Source of the DNA: Streptomyces sp. NBC_01314
GTDB taxonomy: Bacteria; Actinomycetota; Actinomycetes; Streptomycetales; Streptomycetaceae
DNA: 64,000 bases
Assembly: GCF_041435215.1 (NCBI RefSeq)
Contig: NZ_CP108394.1
Coordinates: 7,378,001 to 7,442,000, forward strand
Reading direction: 5' to 3'
Shown piece after piece: positions 46,424-55,805 of this stretch. The notes beneath the pieces are model-generated. The model was given only the letters and a program-made list of their open reading frames with translations. It searched no databases and had not been told where the DNA came from. The translations under genes and the position numbers were made by a program. Positions within the stretch are counted from its first letter, which is position 1. Every line of letters starts with the position of its first letter.

Positions 46424-48202
46424 ATGTCGCGCATACGCTCAGTCGCTGCCGCCGCCACCAACCCTGACCGCAGGGCCTTCCTCGCCGCCACCGGCGCGGT
46501 CGGCCTCGCCGCGGGGGTCGGCTTCGCCCTGCGGCCGGAGACCGACGCCCACGCCGCCACCGTCGCCGACCGGGCCGCGGCCACCGAGGTCCCCCTGGCG
46601 ATCCTCTCGAACAGAGAGGCCCCGGCCGCGCCCCTCGCCCCGTACACAAGAGGCACGACCCTCGCCTCGGTCGCCGCCCCGCGCAACTCCTCCGGCTACC
46701 GCCGCCTCGGCGCCGGCCCCGCCTGGGCCCGGGTCGTACGCGGCGACCTGGCGACCCCCAAGTCCGGCCGCGAGAAACGCCGTACGGCGCTGGCGTCCTT
46801 CGTGCAGTTCACCGACCTGCATGTGGTGGACGTCCAGCACCCACTGCGCTACGAGTACCTGCGCGCCCGGACCGCCAGCGCCTGGCGCCCGCAGGAGGCA
46901 CTGTCCGTGGCCGGCGCGGTCTCGCTCGTCGAGCGGGTGAACGCGCTGCGCGGAGCCCCGGTGACCGGCTCGCCCCTGCACTTCGTCATGACGACCGGCG
47001 ACAACACCGACAACAACTCGAAGACGGAACTGGACTGGTTCCTGAAGGTGATGAGCGGCGGCCGTGTCACCCCCAACTCCGGTGACCCGCGCCGCTACGA
47101 GGGCGTCCAGAACAGCGGCCTCAAGCTGTACTGGCAGCCGGACGCGGCCCTCCGCGACGCCGACAAGCAGCTCGGCTTCCCGCGCCTGAACGGCTTCCTC
47201 GCCGCCGCGATCCGCCAGGTCAACAGCCCCGGCCTGAACGTCCCCTGGTACTCCACGGTCGGCAACCACGACTCCCTCCCCGGCGGCTGCTACGCCCCCG
47301 GCGACTCCTTCTTCGCCGACTTCGCCGTCGGCGGCAAGAAGCTGATGACCCTGGACGAGCAGGTCGGCAAGGCCCTCTGGGACAACGTCAAGAGCGGCGG
47401 CGACCCCCGGGGCACCGAGTGGAAGGCCATCCTCAAGGCCCAGGCGAAGAAGATGCGGTCGGTCACCCCGGACGAGGGCCGCGCCCCCTTCACCCCGCTG
47501 GACTACCTGAAGGCCCACCTGGACCCGGCCCACACGGGCCCCGGCCCGGTCGGCCACGGCTACTCGCAGGCCAACCTGGACGCCCGCACCCAGTACTACG
47601 CCTTCCGCGTCGCCGACGACGTCATCGGCATCAGCCTCGACTCCACCGACCCCGGCGGCCACTACGAGGGCTCGATCGGCACGGCCCAACTCAAGTGGCT
47701 GGACCGTACGTTGAAGGAGGCGGCGAAGGGCGGTTCGTACGCCGTCGTCTTCAGTCACCACACCAGCGCGTCGATGCGCAACCTCCGAAAGGACCCCTCC
47801 CGCCCCGGCGAGGCACGCCACGGCGGTGACGAGGTGCTGTCCCTGCTCGGCAGCCACCGCAACGTTCTGGCCTGGGTGAACGGACACAGCCACCGCAACC
47901 GCGTCACCCCCCACGGGTCGGCGAGCGGCGGTTCCTTCTGGGAGATCTCGACGGCCTCCCACATCGACTTCCCCCAACTCGCCCGCGTCATCGAACTGGT
48001 GGACAACAAGGACGGCACGATCTCCGTCTTCACCACCCTGATCGAATCGGCCGCCCCGCAGGCAACCGACTTCACGGACCTCTCGCAGACCGGTCTCGCC
48101 GCCCTCTACCGTGAGCTGTCCTACAACGCCCCCGGCCGCCGCGACACGCTCACCGGCACGCCCGGCGACCGCAACACGGAGCTGGTGCTCCGAAAGGGCT
48201 GA
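46424..48202 (+). CDS. Tat-exported metallophosphoesterase
   Basis: A 592-residue protein. Twin-arginine signal NPDRRAFLAATGAVGLAAG... lies near residues 13-35. Calcineurin-like phosphoesterase motifs are VQFTDLHVVD, TTGDNTDNN, STVGNHDSLPGG, FSHHTS and VNGHSHRN, giving the two-metal site; length and order fit the TIGR03767-type actinobacterial family. It would act at the cell surface on an unknown phosphoester. The ATG at 46424 has GGGAGA upstream and gives the Tat signal directly; a longer frame upstream has no signal. A PHO-box-like repeat upstream suggests phosphate control. Confidence 0.88.
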   Translation: MSRIRSVAAAATNPDRRAFLAATGAVGLAAGVGFALRPETDAHAATVADRAAATEVPLAILSNREAPAAPLAPYTRGTTLASVAAPRNSSGYRRLGAGPAWARVVRGDLATPKSGREKRRTALASFVQFTDLHVVDVQHPLRYEYLRARTASAWRPQEALSVAGAVSLVERVNALRGAPVTGSPLHFVMTTGDNTDNNSKTELDWFLKVMSGGRVTPNSGDPRRYEGVQNSGLKLYWQPDAALRDADKQLGFPRLNGFLAAAIRQVNSPGLNVPWYSTVGNHDSLPGGCYAPGDSFFADFAVGGKKLMTLDEQVGKALWDNVKSGGDPRGTEWKAILKAQAKKMRSVTPDEGRAPFTPLDYLKAHLDPAHTGPGPVGHGYSQANLDARTQYYAFRVADDVIGISLDSTDPGGHYEGSIGTAQLKWLDRTLKEAAKGGSYAVVFSHHTSASMRNLRKDPSRPGEARHGGDEVLSLLGSHRNVLAWVNGHSHRNRVTPHGSASGGSFWEISTASHIDFPQLARVIELVDNKDGTISVFTTLIESAAPQATDFTDLSQTGLAALYRELSYNAPGRRDTLTGTPGDRNTELVLRKG

Positions 48203-48315
48203 AAACCACTCAACCGGCGCGCACCTGATCAACCTGCCCGCCCGTCCCCGTGTCCCCCCTCGCGACCGGACGTTGTCGGAACCGCCGAGAACGTCGGTGC
48301 GAAGGGAGAGACCGC

Positions 48316-49485
48316 ATGCAGGCTCGCGCAGCTGGCACGGCACGTAAGGCACGTACGGTTCTGGTGGCGGCGACCGCGGTGGCTGCGGCGGTGGCGCTGG
48401 CCGCACCCGCCGTGGCGGCACCGGCACCCGCCAGAACCGACCACACCGCGACCAGGGAGGCCATGGACGCGGCGGTGAAGGACGGCGTTCCCGGCGTGGC
48501 CCTCCAGGCCAAGGACAAGCACGGCGTCTGGAAGGCCACCTCCGGCGTCGGCGACATCAGGACGGACAAGCCGCGCTCCGCCCACGACCGCTACCGCGTC
48601 GGCAGTATCACGAAGACCTTCGTGTCGACGGTCCTGCTCCAGCTGGAGGCCGAGGGCAGGCTGTCGCTGGACGACAAGGTCGACAAGTGGCTGCCGGGCC
48701 TGGTGCGCGGCAACGGCCACGACGGCCGCGAGGTGACTCTCCGTCAACTCCTCAACCACACCAGCGGAATCTCCAACTACACGAACGACGAGGAGTTCGG
48801 CCGTACGTACTTCCTGAAGGACGGCTTCTTCCAGCACCGCTACGACACGGCTCCCCCGGAACGACTGGTGGCGGTCGCCATGAAGCACGAGCCGGACTTC
48901 GCCCCCGGCACCGACTGGAACTACTCGAACACCAACTACGTCCTGGCCGGCATGGTGATCGAGAAGGCCACGGGCAACCCGTACGGCGACGAGGTCCGCG
49001 CCCGCGTCATCGAGCCCCTCGGCCTGCGCTCCACCCTTGTCCCGGGCACTTATCCGAAGGTCCCCAGGCCGAGCAGCCGCGCGTACGGCAAGCTGGCCCG
49101 GACGGCGACGGGCCCGACCTACGACGTCACGGAGCTGAACCCGTCCCTGGCCTACTCGGCCGGCGAGATGATCTCCGACTCCGGCGACCTCAACCGCTTC
49201 TATACGGCACTGCTCAAGGGCAAGCTCCTGCCGCCGAAGCAGCTCGCCGAGATGAAGACCACGATCAAGGTGGACGGCATCCCGAACGCCGGCTACGGAC
49301 TGGGCCTCATGGAACGCGAACTCAGCTGCGGCATCACCGTCTGGGGCCACGGCGGCGGCATCCACGGCTCCACCTCGGAAGCCGTCACCACCTCCGACGG
49401 CCGCCATTCCCTCGCCTTCAACTTCAACAGCGACTGGACGGGCGACACCGAGGCGATCGTGGAGGCGGAGTTCTGCGACAAGTAG
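48316..49485 (+). CDS. Secreted serine hydrolase, D-Ala-D-Ala carboxypeptidase/beta-lactamase class C fold
   Basis: A 389-residue exported enzyme. Signal peptide is residues 1-35 (ending AVAAPAPA). Active-site motifs are SITK (Ser97, Lys100), YSN (in DWNYSNTNY) and HGG (GHGGGIHG) replacing KTG. HGG is common in R61-type DD-peptidases and related esterases, so true beta-lactamase activity is uncertain. Start: ATG after GAAGGGAGAG. It lies 113 bases after the phosphoesterase and has its own terminator. Confidence 0.9.
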   Translation: MQARAAGTARKARTVLVAATAVAAAVALAAPAVAAPAPARTDHTATREAMDAAVKDGVPGVALQAKDKHGVWKATSGVGDIRTDKPRSAHDRYRVGSITKTFVSTVLLQLEAEGRLSLDDKVDKWLPGLVRGNGHDGREVTLRQLLNHTSGISNYTNDEEFGRTYFLKDGFFQHRYDTAPPERLVAVAMKHEPDFAPGTDWNYSNTNYVLAGMVIEKATGNPYGDEVRARVIEPLGLRSTLVPGTYPKVPRPSSRAYGKLARTATGPTYDVTELNPSLAYSAGEMISDSGDLNRFYTALLKGKLLPPKQLAEMKTTIKVDGIPNAGYGLGLMERELSCGITVWGHGGGIHGSTSEAVTTSDGRHSLAFNFNSDWTGDTEAIVEAEFCDK

Positions 49486-49498
49486 TCGCCCCGGCGTG

Positions 49499-49540
49499 AG
49501 GAAGGGCCGCCGCCCGCCGAGGCGGGCGGCGGCCCTTCCT
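49499..49540. terminator. Strong bidirectional terminator
   Basis: A perfect 20-bp inverted repeat beginning AGGAAGGGCCGCCGCCC with two central bases lies between the hydrolase gene and the convergent DUF559-like gene. Confidence 0.95.
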
Positions 49541-49570
49541 CTCCCCTCCTGATGCCCCGGGTTACCCGAA

Positions 49571-50641
49571 TTACCGGGGAAGCACCACGACATACGCGGC
49601 CGGATCGCGGTCGCACGACGCCATCAGGGCGGTGCGGACGACAGTCGCCTGCTGCTCCAGGGAGTCGCGCAGCTTCCTGGGGGTGATGTGGACGACGGTG
49701 ATACCGAGCCGCTCCAACATCTCGCGCTTACGGGCGTATTCGGACCACAGTGCGTCGTCCTCCTGACGCGGCGCGCGGGTGTCGAGCTCGACCGCGACGG
49801 CCTGCTCCGGCCAGTACGCGTCGAGACCGCCGAGGTGGGGGCCGCCGGGCAGGCGGAGGTCGACGTTCCAGACCGGGTCGGGCAGGGCGTACTCACGGAC
49901 CATCCGGTACAGGTGGTCCTCCGCGATCGCCCGCCCCTCGGCGAGCAGCGAGTCCACCGCGTCGGCGACATACGGACGGTTCAGCAGCCGCGCCTCGGTC
50001 AACTCCCTCACGACCGCGGTCGGTTCGGTGTGGCCGCCGCGCACCGCCTCCGTCAGCAGCCGGCGTACCGTGCCCGCCTCGGAGAGTTCCGCGACCGCGT
50101 CGGCGAGTGCGCGCGGCACCGGGGCGACGGGCAGGCCGGTCACGTAGGACGGGGTCGGCATGGCCGGGGTGCGGACGATCCGGGCGCAGCCCGCGGTCCG
50201 CAGCCGGCGCATGCGCGGGACCAGGACGTCGATCGCGTCGAGGGAGGGGAGCGGGGGAGCGGACGAGAACCCGTGCAGTGTCAGGGCGGCCAGGCCCGTG
50301 ATCACCGCGTTCGAGTAACGGGGCGCCGGGCGGGGCTCGTCGGCGTTCGGCTGCGCGGGTACGCCGGCGACTTCCGCGGCCCCGGTGGCCGTTTCGCGGA
50401 AGGGCGAGCGGGCCGCGTAGGACAGCACCGCGTGCAGTCGCTCCTCCGAGGTGGGCGGGCCCGGGTGCAGCAGGAACACGCCCGGCAGGATCTGCTGCCA
50501 GGAGCCACCGGGCCGGCACTGCTCGTTCGTCTCGGCCGCGGTGACACCCTGCGCGCGCAGCTGCGCGGCCGTCAGCACCCGGCGCGTGACGTCCGAGAGG
50601 CGACGGAGGGGGCGGGGGGAGAGCGGGGTGTTGTGGGTCAT
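49571..50641 (-). CDS. AbiEi/DUF559-like protein: N-terminal winged helix, C-terminal nuclease-like fold
   Basis: A 356-residue protein. The N-terminal part (VLTAAQLRAQGVTAAETNEQCRPGGSWQQILPGVFLLHPG) matches the AbiEi-antitoxin-type winged helix. The middle lacks motifs I recognise. The C-terminus (WNVDLRLPGGPHLGGLDAYWPEQAVAVELDTRAPRQEDDALWSEYARKREMLERLGITVVHITPRKLRD) has the D...ExD pattern of Vsr/DUF559 endonucleases of the PD-(D/E)XK group. Such two-domain proteins are common in actinobacteria, with unproven function. No partner toxin or methylase is adjacent. ATG at 50641 lacks a strong ribosome-binding site. Confidence 0.75.
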   Translation of the reverse strand: MTHNTPLSPRPLRRLSDVTRRVLTAAQLRAQGVTAAETNEQCRPGGSWQQILPGVFLLHPGPPTSEERLHAVLSYAARSPFRETATGAAEVAGVPAQPNADEPRPAPRYSNAVITGLAALTLHGFSSAPPLPSLDAIDVLVPRMRRLRTAGCARIVRTPAMPTPSYVTGLPVAPVPRALADAVAELSEAGTVRRLLTEAVRGGHTEPTAVVRELTEARLLNRPYVADAVDSLLAEGRAIAEDHLYRMVREYALPDPVWNVDLRLPGGPHLGGLDAYWPEQAVAVELDTRAPRQEDDALWSEYARKREMLERLGITVVHITPRKLRDSLEQQATVVRTALMASCDRDPAAYVVVLPR

Positions 50642-50790
50642 GACCCGGAGGTTCCCGCTCCGGGGCCGCCCATGAACCGCTGTTACACGCTCGTCGACAA
50701 ATCCGGACAAGACCACACTAAAGTACGTGCGTTCGACTGCCGATACCCGCTGGTCCGGACGGCGATCAAAAAAGGTTACGGCTCCAATTA

Positions 50791-50865
50791 CCCGAATTCG
50801 GTAACCCCGAACCCGGCAGCCCTGCACCCGGCAACCCCGAACCCGGCAGCCCCGCATCCGGTATG
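50791..50865. repeat. 15-bp tandem repeat (5 units)
   Basis: Five 15-bp units with the pattern CCCGAACCCGGCAGC (variants CCCGAATTCGGTAAC, CCTGCACCCGGCAAC, CCCGCATCCGGTATG) run without gap. They sit beside a transposase remnant. Confidence 0.85.
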
Positions 50866-50869
50866 CCTG

Positions 50870-51060
50870 CACCGGTGGCCCACCCGGCTCGCTGTCCGAG
50901 CTGCGGGCCCCGGCGGCGTGCTGATGAGCGCGCACGATCGTGGAGTCCACCGAGACAGCCCGGCTCAGGCCCTCGTCGGCCATCGGCCCTGGGCCGTCAG
51001 CGACGCGGTGAACACCCGCTCCCAGGCGCCGTGGACGGCCCACATCCGCGGCCGGTCATG
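50870..51060 (-). pseudogene. Fragment of an IS5-family transposase, frameshifted
   Basis: One minus-strand frame reads GLSRAVSVDSTIVRAHQHAAGAR, the DDE-region signature (VSVDST.. RAHQHAAGAR) of IS5-type actinobacterial transposases. The sequence just before, read in another frame, gives RMWAVHGAWERVFTASLTAQG, the segment normally found upstream in the same protein. The two are in different frames and the rest of the gene is missing. No terminal inverted repeats were found. Confidence 0.7.
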
Positions 51061-51247
51061 GACGCCTCGCCGACTCCCGCACTTCAGTCAACAACCCACC
51101 TGGACCGACGTCCCCCTGATGCGAACGCAACCGCCCAGGGGCGGCAAGGGTGGGCGCGGCGGCACCCGGCAACCGCCGGTGAGCGCACCCGCCCCCTGCC
51201 CCAGTGGCAGCCAGCAAGGTGCGCAACACGCGCAGAAGCGGCGGCAG

Positions 51248-53854
51248 TTACCCCACAGTCGTCGCTTCCGACCCGGCCGCCGCGTCGCACGCCTGCCCCC
51301 GCAGGCCCCGGGCCAGGTCGTCCCGAGCCTCGACCACCAGCCTCCGCAACGCCGGTGCCGCCTCCTCGTGCGCGGCCAGCCACGCGTCCGTCGCGTCCAA
51401 CGTCCCCTGGGAGTCCTGCAGCGACGGGAACAGCCCCCGCACCACATCCATCCCGATCTGGATGGACCGCTCGGCCCACACCCGCTCGATCACCTCGAAG
51501 TACCTGGCGGCGTACGGCGCCACCAACTCCCGCTGGGACGGCCGGGTGAACCCCGTGATCGTCGCCTCGACCAACGCGTTGGACAGGGTGTCCGACTCCA
51601 CGACCGACGCCCACGCCTGCGCCTTGACCGCCGCGGACGGCCGCGCCGCCAGGCAGCGCACCTGATGCCGCTTCCCGGAAGCCGTGTCGTCGCGCGCCAG
51701 CTCCGCCGCCAGCACCCTCTCGTCGGCGACCCCGTGCGTGGCCAGCGGCTCCAGGAAGGCCCACCGCAGCTCCTGGTCGATGTCCAGCCCGTCGACCGTC
51801 GCGGTCCCCGCCAACAGCTCCTGCAGCACCGCCAGATCGCCCTCGCCCGACGCCACCGAGGCGTAGAAACGGGCCCACGTCAGCTGGTGCTGACTGCCCG
51901 CTTCGGCCGCCCGCAGCTCACGCGACGCGCCCTCCGCCAGCAGCCGGCCCCCGGCCTCCCGCCACTCCGGCGCCGCGTAGTGCGTGAGCGCCGAGCCGGC
52001 CCACGCGTGCAGCATCTGGAGCACCCCGATGTCGGACTCCCGTCCCGCGAACCGCAGCACGAGGTCGACGAAGTCCCGCGCCGGCAGCAGCGCGTCCCGG
52101 GTCAGGTTCCACAGCGCCGACCAGCACAGCGCCCGGGCCAGCGGGTCGGAGAGGTCCCCGAGCCCGGCCCGCAGCGTGTCCAGCGACCCCGCGTCGAAAC
52201 GGATCTTGCAGTACGTCAGGTCGTCGTCGTTGACCAGCACCAGCTCGGGCGCCCCGGCCCCGGCCAGCTCACCCACGACCGTACGCGGCCCGTCGACGTC
52301 CACCTCGGCCCGCGCGTACCGCTCCAGCGGGCCCCCTTCGCCATTGCGCCGGTACAGGCCGATCGCCACCCGGTGCGGCCGCAGCTCGGGGTGCGACTCG
52401 GCCGCCTCCTGCACCACGGCCAGCTCGTCGATCCGGCCCTCGGGGTCGAGCAGCACCTGCGGAGTGAGGGAGTTGACCCCCGCCGTCTGGAGCCAGGCCC
52501 GCGACCAGGACACCATGTCCCGCCCGCTGGTGTCCTCCAGGACCGACAGCAGGTCACCCAGCTTCGTGTTGCCGTACGCGTTCCGCTTGAAGTAGCGCCG
52601 GGCGCCCTCCAGGAAGGCCTCCCGCCCCACGTACGCCACCAACTGCTTGAGCACGGACGCGCCCTTGGCGTACGTGATGCCGTCGAAGTTGAGCTTCGCG
52701 TCCTCCAGGTCACGGATGTCGGCCGTGACGGGGTGGGTGGAGGGCAGCTGGTCGGCGCGGTACGCCCAGGACTTGCGGTTGTTGGCGAAGGTGACCCAGC
52801 CGTTGGTGAAGCGGGTCGCCTCGACCATCGAGAAGGAGCCCATGAAGTCGGCGAAGGACTCCTTCAGCCACAGGTCGTCCCACCACACCATGGTCACGAG
52901 GTCGCCGAACCACATGTGCGCCATCTCGTGCAGGACGACGTTCGCCCGCCGCTCGTACGACGCCCGCGTGACCTTGCCCCGGAAGATGAACTCCTCGCGG
53001 AACGTGACGAGTCCCGGGTTCTCCATCGCGCCGAGGTTGTACTCGGGCACGAACGCCTGGTCGTACTTCCCGAACGGGTACGGGTAGTCGAAGTGGTCGT
53101 GGAAGAAGTCCAGGCCCTGCTTGGTGATCAGGAAGACGTCGTCGGAGTCGAAGTAGGGGGCGAGCCCCTTGCGGCACATCGCGCCGAGGGGGATCTCCAG
53201 CCGCGTACCGTCCTCGAAGACCCGCTCGTAGGAGTCCGTCACGTAGTGGTACGGGCCCGCGACGACCGCCGTGATGTACGTCGAGATCGGCTTCGTCTCC
53301 GCGAACCGCCACACCCCGTCCGTCTGCTCGCCGACCCCGTTGCTCCACACGACCCACCCCTGAGGCGCGCGCACCTCGAAGCGGAAGGGGGCCTTGAGGT
53401 CCGGCTGCTCGAAGTTGGCGAAGACCCGGCGGGAGTCGGCCGGCTCGTACTGGGTGTAGAGGTAGATCTCGCCGTCCTCGGGGTCGACGAAGCGGTGCAG
53501 GCCCTCGCCGGTGCGGGAGTAGGCGCACTGGGCGTCGACCACCAGCTCGTTCTCGGCGGCCAGGTCGTCCAGGGCGATCCGGGTGCCGTCGAAGACCTCG
53601 CTCGGGTCGAGATCCTTGCCGTTGAGGGAGACGGCCGTCACACTCGGCGCGATCAGATCGGCGAAGCTGCCGGCGCCCGGGTCGGCGCAGCGGAAGCGGA
53701 TCGTGGTCACCGAGCGGAAGGTGCGCGGCTCGCCGCCGGGGCCACCCGAGTCGCCGACGGCCGACCGCAGGTCGAGGGAGACCTCGTAACCGTCGACGGA
53801 CAGCAGTGCGGCCCGCTCCTGGGCCTCGTCGCGGGACAGATTCTCACCGGGCAC
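51248..53854 (-). CDS. pepN: Aminopeptidase N (M1 family), copy 2
   Basis: An 868-residue M1 zinc aminopeptidase, cytoplasmic. LGAMENPG and HEMAHMWFGDLVTMVWWDDLWLKESFA are intact, and the ERAP1-like C-terminal domain is complete. It is paralogous along its full length to the copy at 36188-38767. GTG at 53854 (VPGENLSRDEAQ) is chosen over a GTG three codons upstream by comparison with copy 1 and by spacing from AGGGAG. It is divergent from the nitroreductase-like gene. Confidence 0.95.
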   Translation of the reverse strand: MPGENLSRDEAQERAALLSVDGYEVSLDLRSAVGDSGGPGGEPRTFRSVTTIRFRCADPGAGSFADLIAPSVTAVSLNGKDLDPSEVFDGTRIALDDLAAENELVVDAQCAYSRTGEGLHRFVDPEDGEIYLYTQYEPADSRRVFANFEQPDLKAPFRFEVRAPQGWVVWSNGVGEQTDGVWRFAETKPISTYITAVVAGPYHYVTDSYERVFEDGTRLEIPLGAMCRKGLAPYFDSDDVFLITKQGLDFFHDHFDYPYPFGKYDQAFVPEYNLGAMENPGLVTFREEFIFRGKVTRASYERRANVVLHEMAHMWFGDLVTMVWWDDLWLKESFADFMGSFSMVEATRFTNGWVTFANNRKSWAYRADQLPSTHPVTADIRDLEDAKLNFDGITYAKGASVLKQLVAYVGREAFLEGARRYFKRNAYGNTKLGDLLSVLEDTSGRDMVSWSRAWLQTAGVNSLTPQVLLDPEGRIDELAVVQEAAESHPELRPHRVAIGLYRRNGEGGPLERYARAEVDVDGPRTVVGELAGAGAPELVLVNDDDLTYCKIRFDAGSLDTLRAGLGDLSDPLARALCWSALWNLTRDALLPARDFVDLVLRFAGRESDIGVLQMLHAWAGSALTHYAAPEWREAGGRLLAEGASRELRAAEAGSQHQLTWARFYASVASGEGDLAVLQELLAGTATVDGLDIDQELRWAFLEPLATHGVADERVLAAELARDDTASGKRHQVRCLAARPSAAVKAQAWASVVESDTLSNALVEATITGFTRPSQRELVAPYAARYFEVIERVWAERSIQIGMDVVRGLFPSLQDSQGTLDATDAWLAAHEEAAPALRRLVVEARDDLARGLRGQACDAAAGSEATTVG

Positions 53855-54026
53855 GGGCGGCACTCCCTAGGGGTGGTGTTCAGGCGGTGTTCAGTATGCG
53901 GACAGACCGATCCTGTCATGCGCACCTGACGACGGGCAGGTGGGAATGCGACGTGCGGCCGTCGGTGTTGTGAGCTGAAGCGACTTTCTTCCGAACTGCC
54001 TTCCCAGCTCTCTTACGAGGAGAACC

Positions 54027-54680
54027 ATGTCCGAGCAGATCTCCGGCAAGACCCCCGTCGACTTCTGGTTCGACCCGCTGTGCCCGTGGGCCTGGATGAC
54101 CTCGCGGTGGGTCCTGGAGGTCGAGAAGGTCCGGGACATCGAGGTCCGCTGGCATGTGATGAGCCTCGCGGTGCTGAACGAGCCCAAGATCGACGAGCTG
54201 CCCGAGGAGTACCGCGAGCTGCTGCAGACCAAGGCTTGGGGGCCGGTACGGATCGTCATAGCCGCCCAGCAGGAGCACGGCGCCGAGGTCCTCGGTGACC
54301 TCTACACCGCGATCGGCACGCGCGCGCACAACCTGGGCCAGGGCATAGAGAAGGACGTCGTCGCCGCCGCGGTGGCCGAGGTCGGGCTGCCCGAGTCCCT
54401 CATGGACCACTGGGACTCCACCCCGTACGACGCCGAGCTGCGCGCCTCCCACAAGGAGGGCATCGACAAGGTCGGCCAGGACGTCGGCACCCCCGTCATC
54501 GCCGTCCCCGGCGCCGACGGCGAGCAGATCGCCTTCTTCGGCCCGGTCGTCACCCCCGCCCCCAAGGGCGAGGAAGCCGCCAAGCTCTGGGACGGCACCC
54601 TCCTCGTGGCCTCGGTCCCCGGCTTCTACGAACTCAAGCGCACCCGCAGCAAGGGCCCGGACTTCAGCAACCTGGTCTGA
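54027..54680 (+). CDS. Mycothiol-dependent nitroreductase-like protein (Rv2466c family, DsbA fold)
   Basis: A 217-residue DsbA-family oxidoreductase. VDFWFDPLCPWAWMTSRWVLEVEKVRDIEVRWHVMSLAVLNE, GPVRIVIAAQQEHG and the ending GPVVTPAPKGEEAAKLWDGTLLVASVPGFYELKRTR match the mycobacterial protein closely. The active site here is CPWA, while I recall CPWC in Rv2466c. Only the first Cys remains, so catalysis would depend on a mixed disulfide with mycothiol. A clear GAGGAG precedes the ATG. Confidence 0.88.
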   Translation: MSEQISGKTPVDFWFDPLCPWAWMTSRWVLEVEKVRDIEVRWHVMSLAVLNEPKIDELPEEYRELLQTKAWGPVRIVIAAQQEHGAEVLGDLYTAIGTRAHNLGQGIEKDVVAAAVAEVGLPESLMDHWDSTPYDAELRASHKEGIDKVGQDVGTPVIAVPGADGEQIAFFGPVVTPAPKGEEAAKLWDGTLLVASVPGFYELKRTRSKGPDFSNLV

Positions 54681-54689
54681 CCGGCCGGG

Positions 54690-54908
54690 TCACCTGAACG
54701 ACTCGGGGAGGGTCAGACCCTCGCTCTGGTTGCCCCACGGCTGGACGAACAGGCAGCGACCCTTCTCACCGTGGTTGCCGCAGCGCCACCAGCCGGCCGG
54801 GTTCTTCCCCAGGGACTCGAGGTGCTGCCGCACTTCCTTGTCGGCCGCGTGGAACGGCAGGGGCTTGCTTCCTCCACACGGCGGGCAGTGCTTGTAGCTC
54901 GTCGACAT
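54690..54908 (-). CDS. Small cysteine-rich (zinc-binding) protein
   Basis: A 72-residue protein with CPPCGGSKP near the start and WWRCGNHGEKGRCLFVQPWGN later, a likely zinc-binding fold. No other domain. The ATG follows GGGAGGT at good spacing. Its stop is only 9 bases from that of the convergent nitroreductase-like gene, leaving no room for a terminator. The family is unknown to me. Confidence 0.7.
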   Translation of the reverse strand: MSTSYKHCPPCGGSKPLPFHAADKEVRQHLESLGKNPAGWWRCGNHGEKGRCLFVQPWGNQSEGLTLPESFR

Positions 54909-54926
54909 GCGACCTCCCGGTCCGGT

Positions 54927-54949
54927 CGGCCGGATCGGAAATCCGGCCG
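54927..54949. promoter_or_regulatory. Inverted repeat in the leader of the small cysteine-rich gene
   Basis: CGGCCGGAT CGGAA ATCCGGCCG is a perfect 9-bp stem with a 5-base loop, 19 bases upstream of the small gene's ATG. It may be an operator or an mRNA hairpin. Confidence 0.45.
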
Positions 54950-55035
54950 GAAAACGGGATCATAGGGCGAAAGTTCAGGAAACCGTCAGACCGGAACGCG
55001 TCCCGCCGGTGGCGATTTCAGTTACCCCGGACGGC

Positions 55036-55072
55036 GAGAACCCCCGCGAGTCACGTCCTCGCGGGGGTTCTC
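55036..55072 (-). terminator. Terminator of sodF
   Basis: A perfect 15-bp stem GAGAACCCCCGCGAG and its complement with a 7-base loop, about 70 bases beyond the sodF stop. Confidence 0.85.
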
Positions 55073-55141
55073 CCTCTTTCTGCCTGCCCGGCGAAGGTTG
55101 AGAAGACGATCACGAGCAGGACATCTCGGTGCGGGCCCGGC

Positions 55142-55783
55142 TCAGGGGGCGAGCAGCAGCGCATCCGCGCGGGACTTGGCGGCGGCGTGGCGCTTGGCCA
55201 CGTCCTGCCAGTCGACGACGGCCCACATGGCGTCGATGAAGTCGACCTTCTGGTTCTTGTACTGCAGGTAGAAGGCGTGCTCCCAGGCGTCGAAGACGAG
55301 GATCGGGGTGGCGCCCTGGCCGACGTTGCCCTGGTGGTCGTAGACCTGCTCGACGATGAGGCGCCCGCTGAGCGGCTCGTACGCCAGTACGCCCCAGCCG
55401 GAGCCCTGGGTGGTGGCGGCGGCCTTGGTCAGCTGTCCCTTGAAGCCCGCGAACGAACCGAAGGACTCGGCGACGGCCTCCGCCAGGTCGCCCACGCCGT
55501 CCGCGGCCAGTGGTTCTCCGCCGCCGTCACCGGTCATGTTCTGCCAGTAGATGGAGTGCAGGATGTGGCCGGAGAGATGGAAGGCCAGGCTCTTCTCCAG
55601 GCCGTTGATCGCGCCCCACGACTCCTTGTCGCGCGCTTCCGCGAGCTGGTCGAGCGTGTCGTTGGCTCCCTTGACGTACGCCGCGTGGTGCTTGTCGTGG
55701 TGCAGCTCGATGATCTCGGGGCTGATCACGGGCGCGAGCGCCGAGTAGTCGTACGGCAGTTCCGGGAGCGTGTAGACGGGCAT
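55142..55783 (-). CDS. sodF: Superoxide dismutase, iron type
   Basis: A 213-residue Fe/Mn-type superoxide dismutase. The metal ligands are His in [12 protein letters not shown], His in [12 protein letters not shown], and Asp and His in [13 protein letters not shown] perfect Nur-type box upstream and the streptomycete context indicate the nickel-repressed iron enzyme SodF rather than a manganese form. The ATG at 55783 ([21 protein letters not shown]) has GGAGGGG upstream; the frame continues 15 residues further through the operator and is not coding. Confidence 0.93.
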   Translation of the reverse strand: MPVYTLPELPYDYSALAPVISPEIIELHHDKHHAAYVKGANDTLDQLAEARDKESWGAINGLEKSLAFHLSGHILHSIYWQNMTGDGGGEPLAADGVGDLAEAVAESFGSFAGFKGQLTKAAATTQGSGWGVLAYEPLSGRLIVEQVYDHQGNVGQGATPILVFDAWEHAFYLQYKNQKVDFIDAMWAVVDWQDVAKRHAAAKSRADALLLAP

Positions 55784-55805
55784 GGGGGTCCCCTCCGACC
55801 TCTTA

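Larger units (their letters stand above)
50642..51247. other. 606-base accessory gap with repeats and a transposase remnant
   Basis: This is the largest gene-poor stretch in the window. It contains a 15-bp tandem repeat (50791-50865) and a decayed IS5-type transposase piece (50870-51060), both listed separately. The rest has no ORF with a start signal. It lies between the DUF559-like gene and the second pepN. Confidence 0.7.

Noticed and set aside
48316..49485. Serine hydrolase called as a true beta-lactamase
   Set aside because: HGG replaces KTG and the fold is shared by DD-peptidases and esterases, so the specific activity cannot be assigned.
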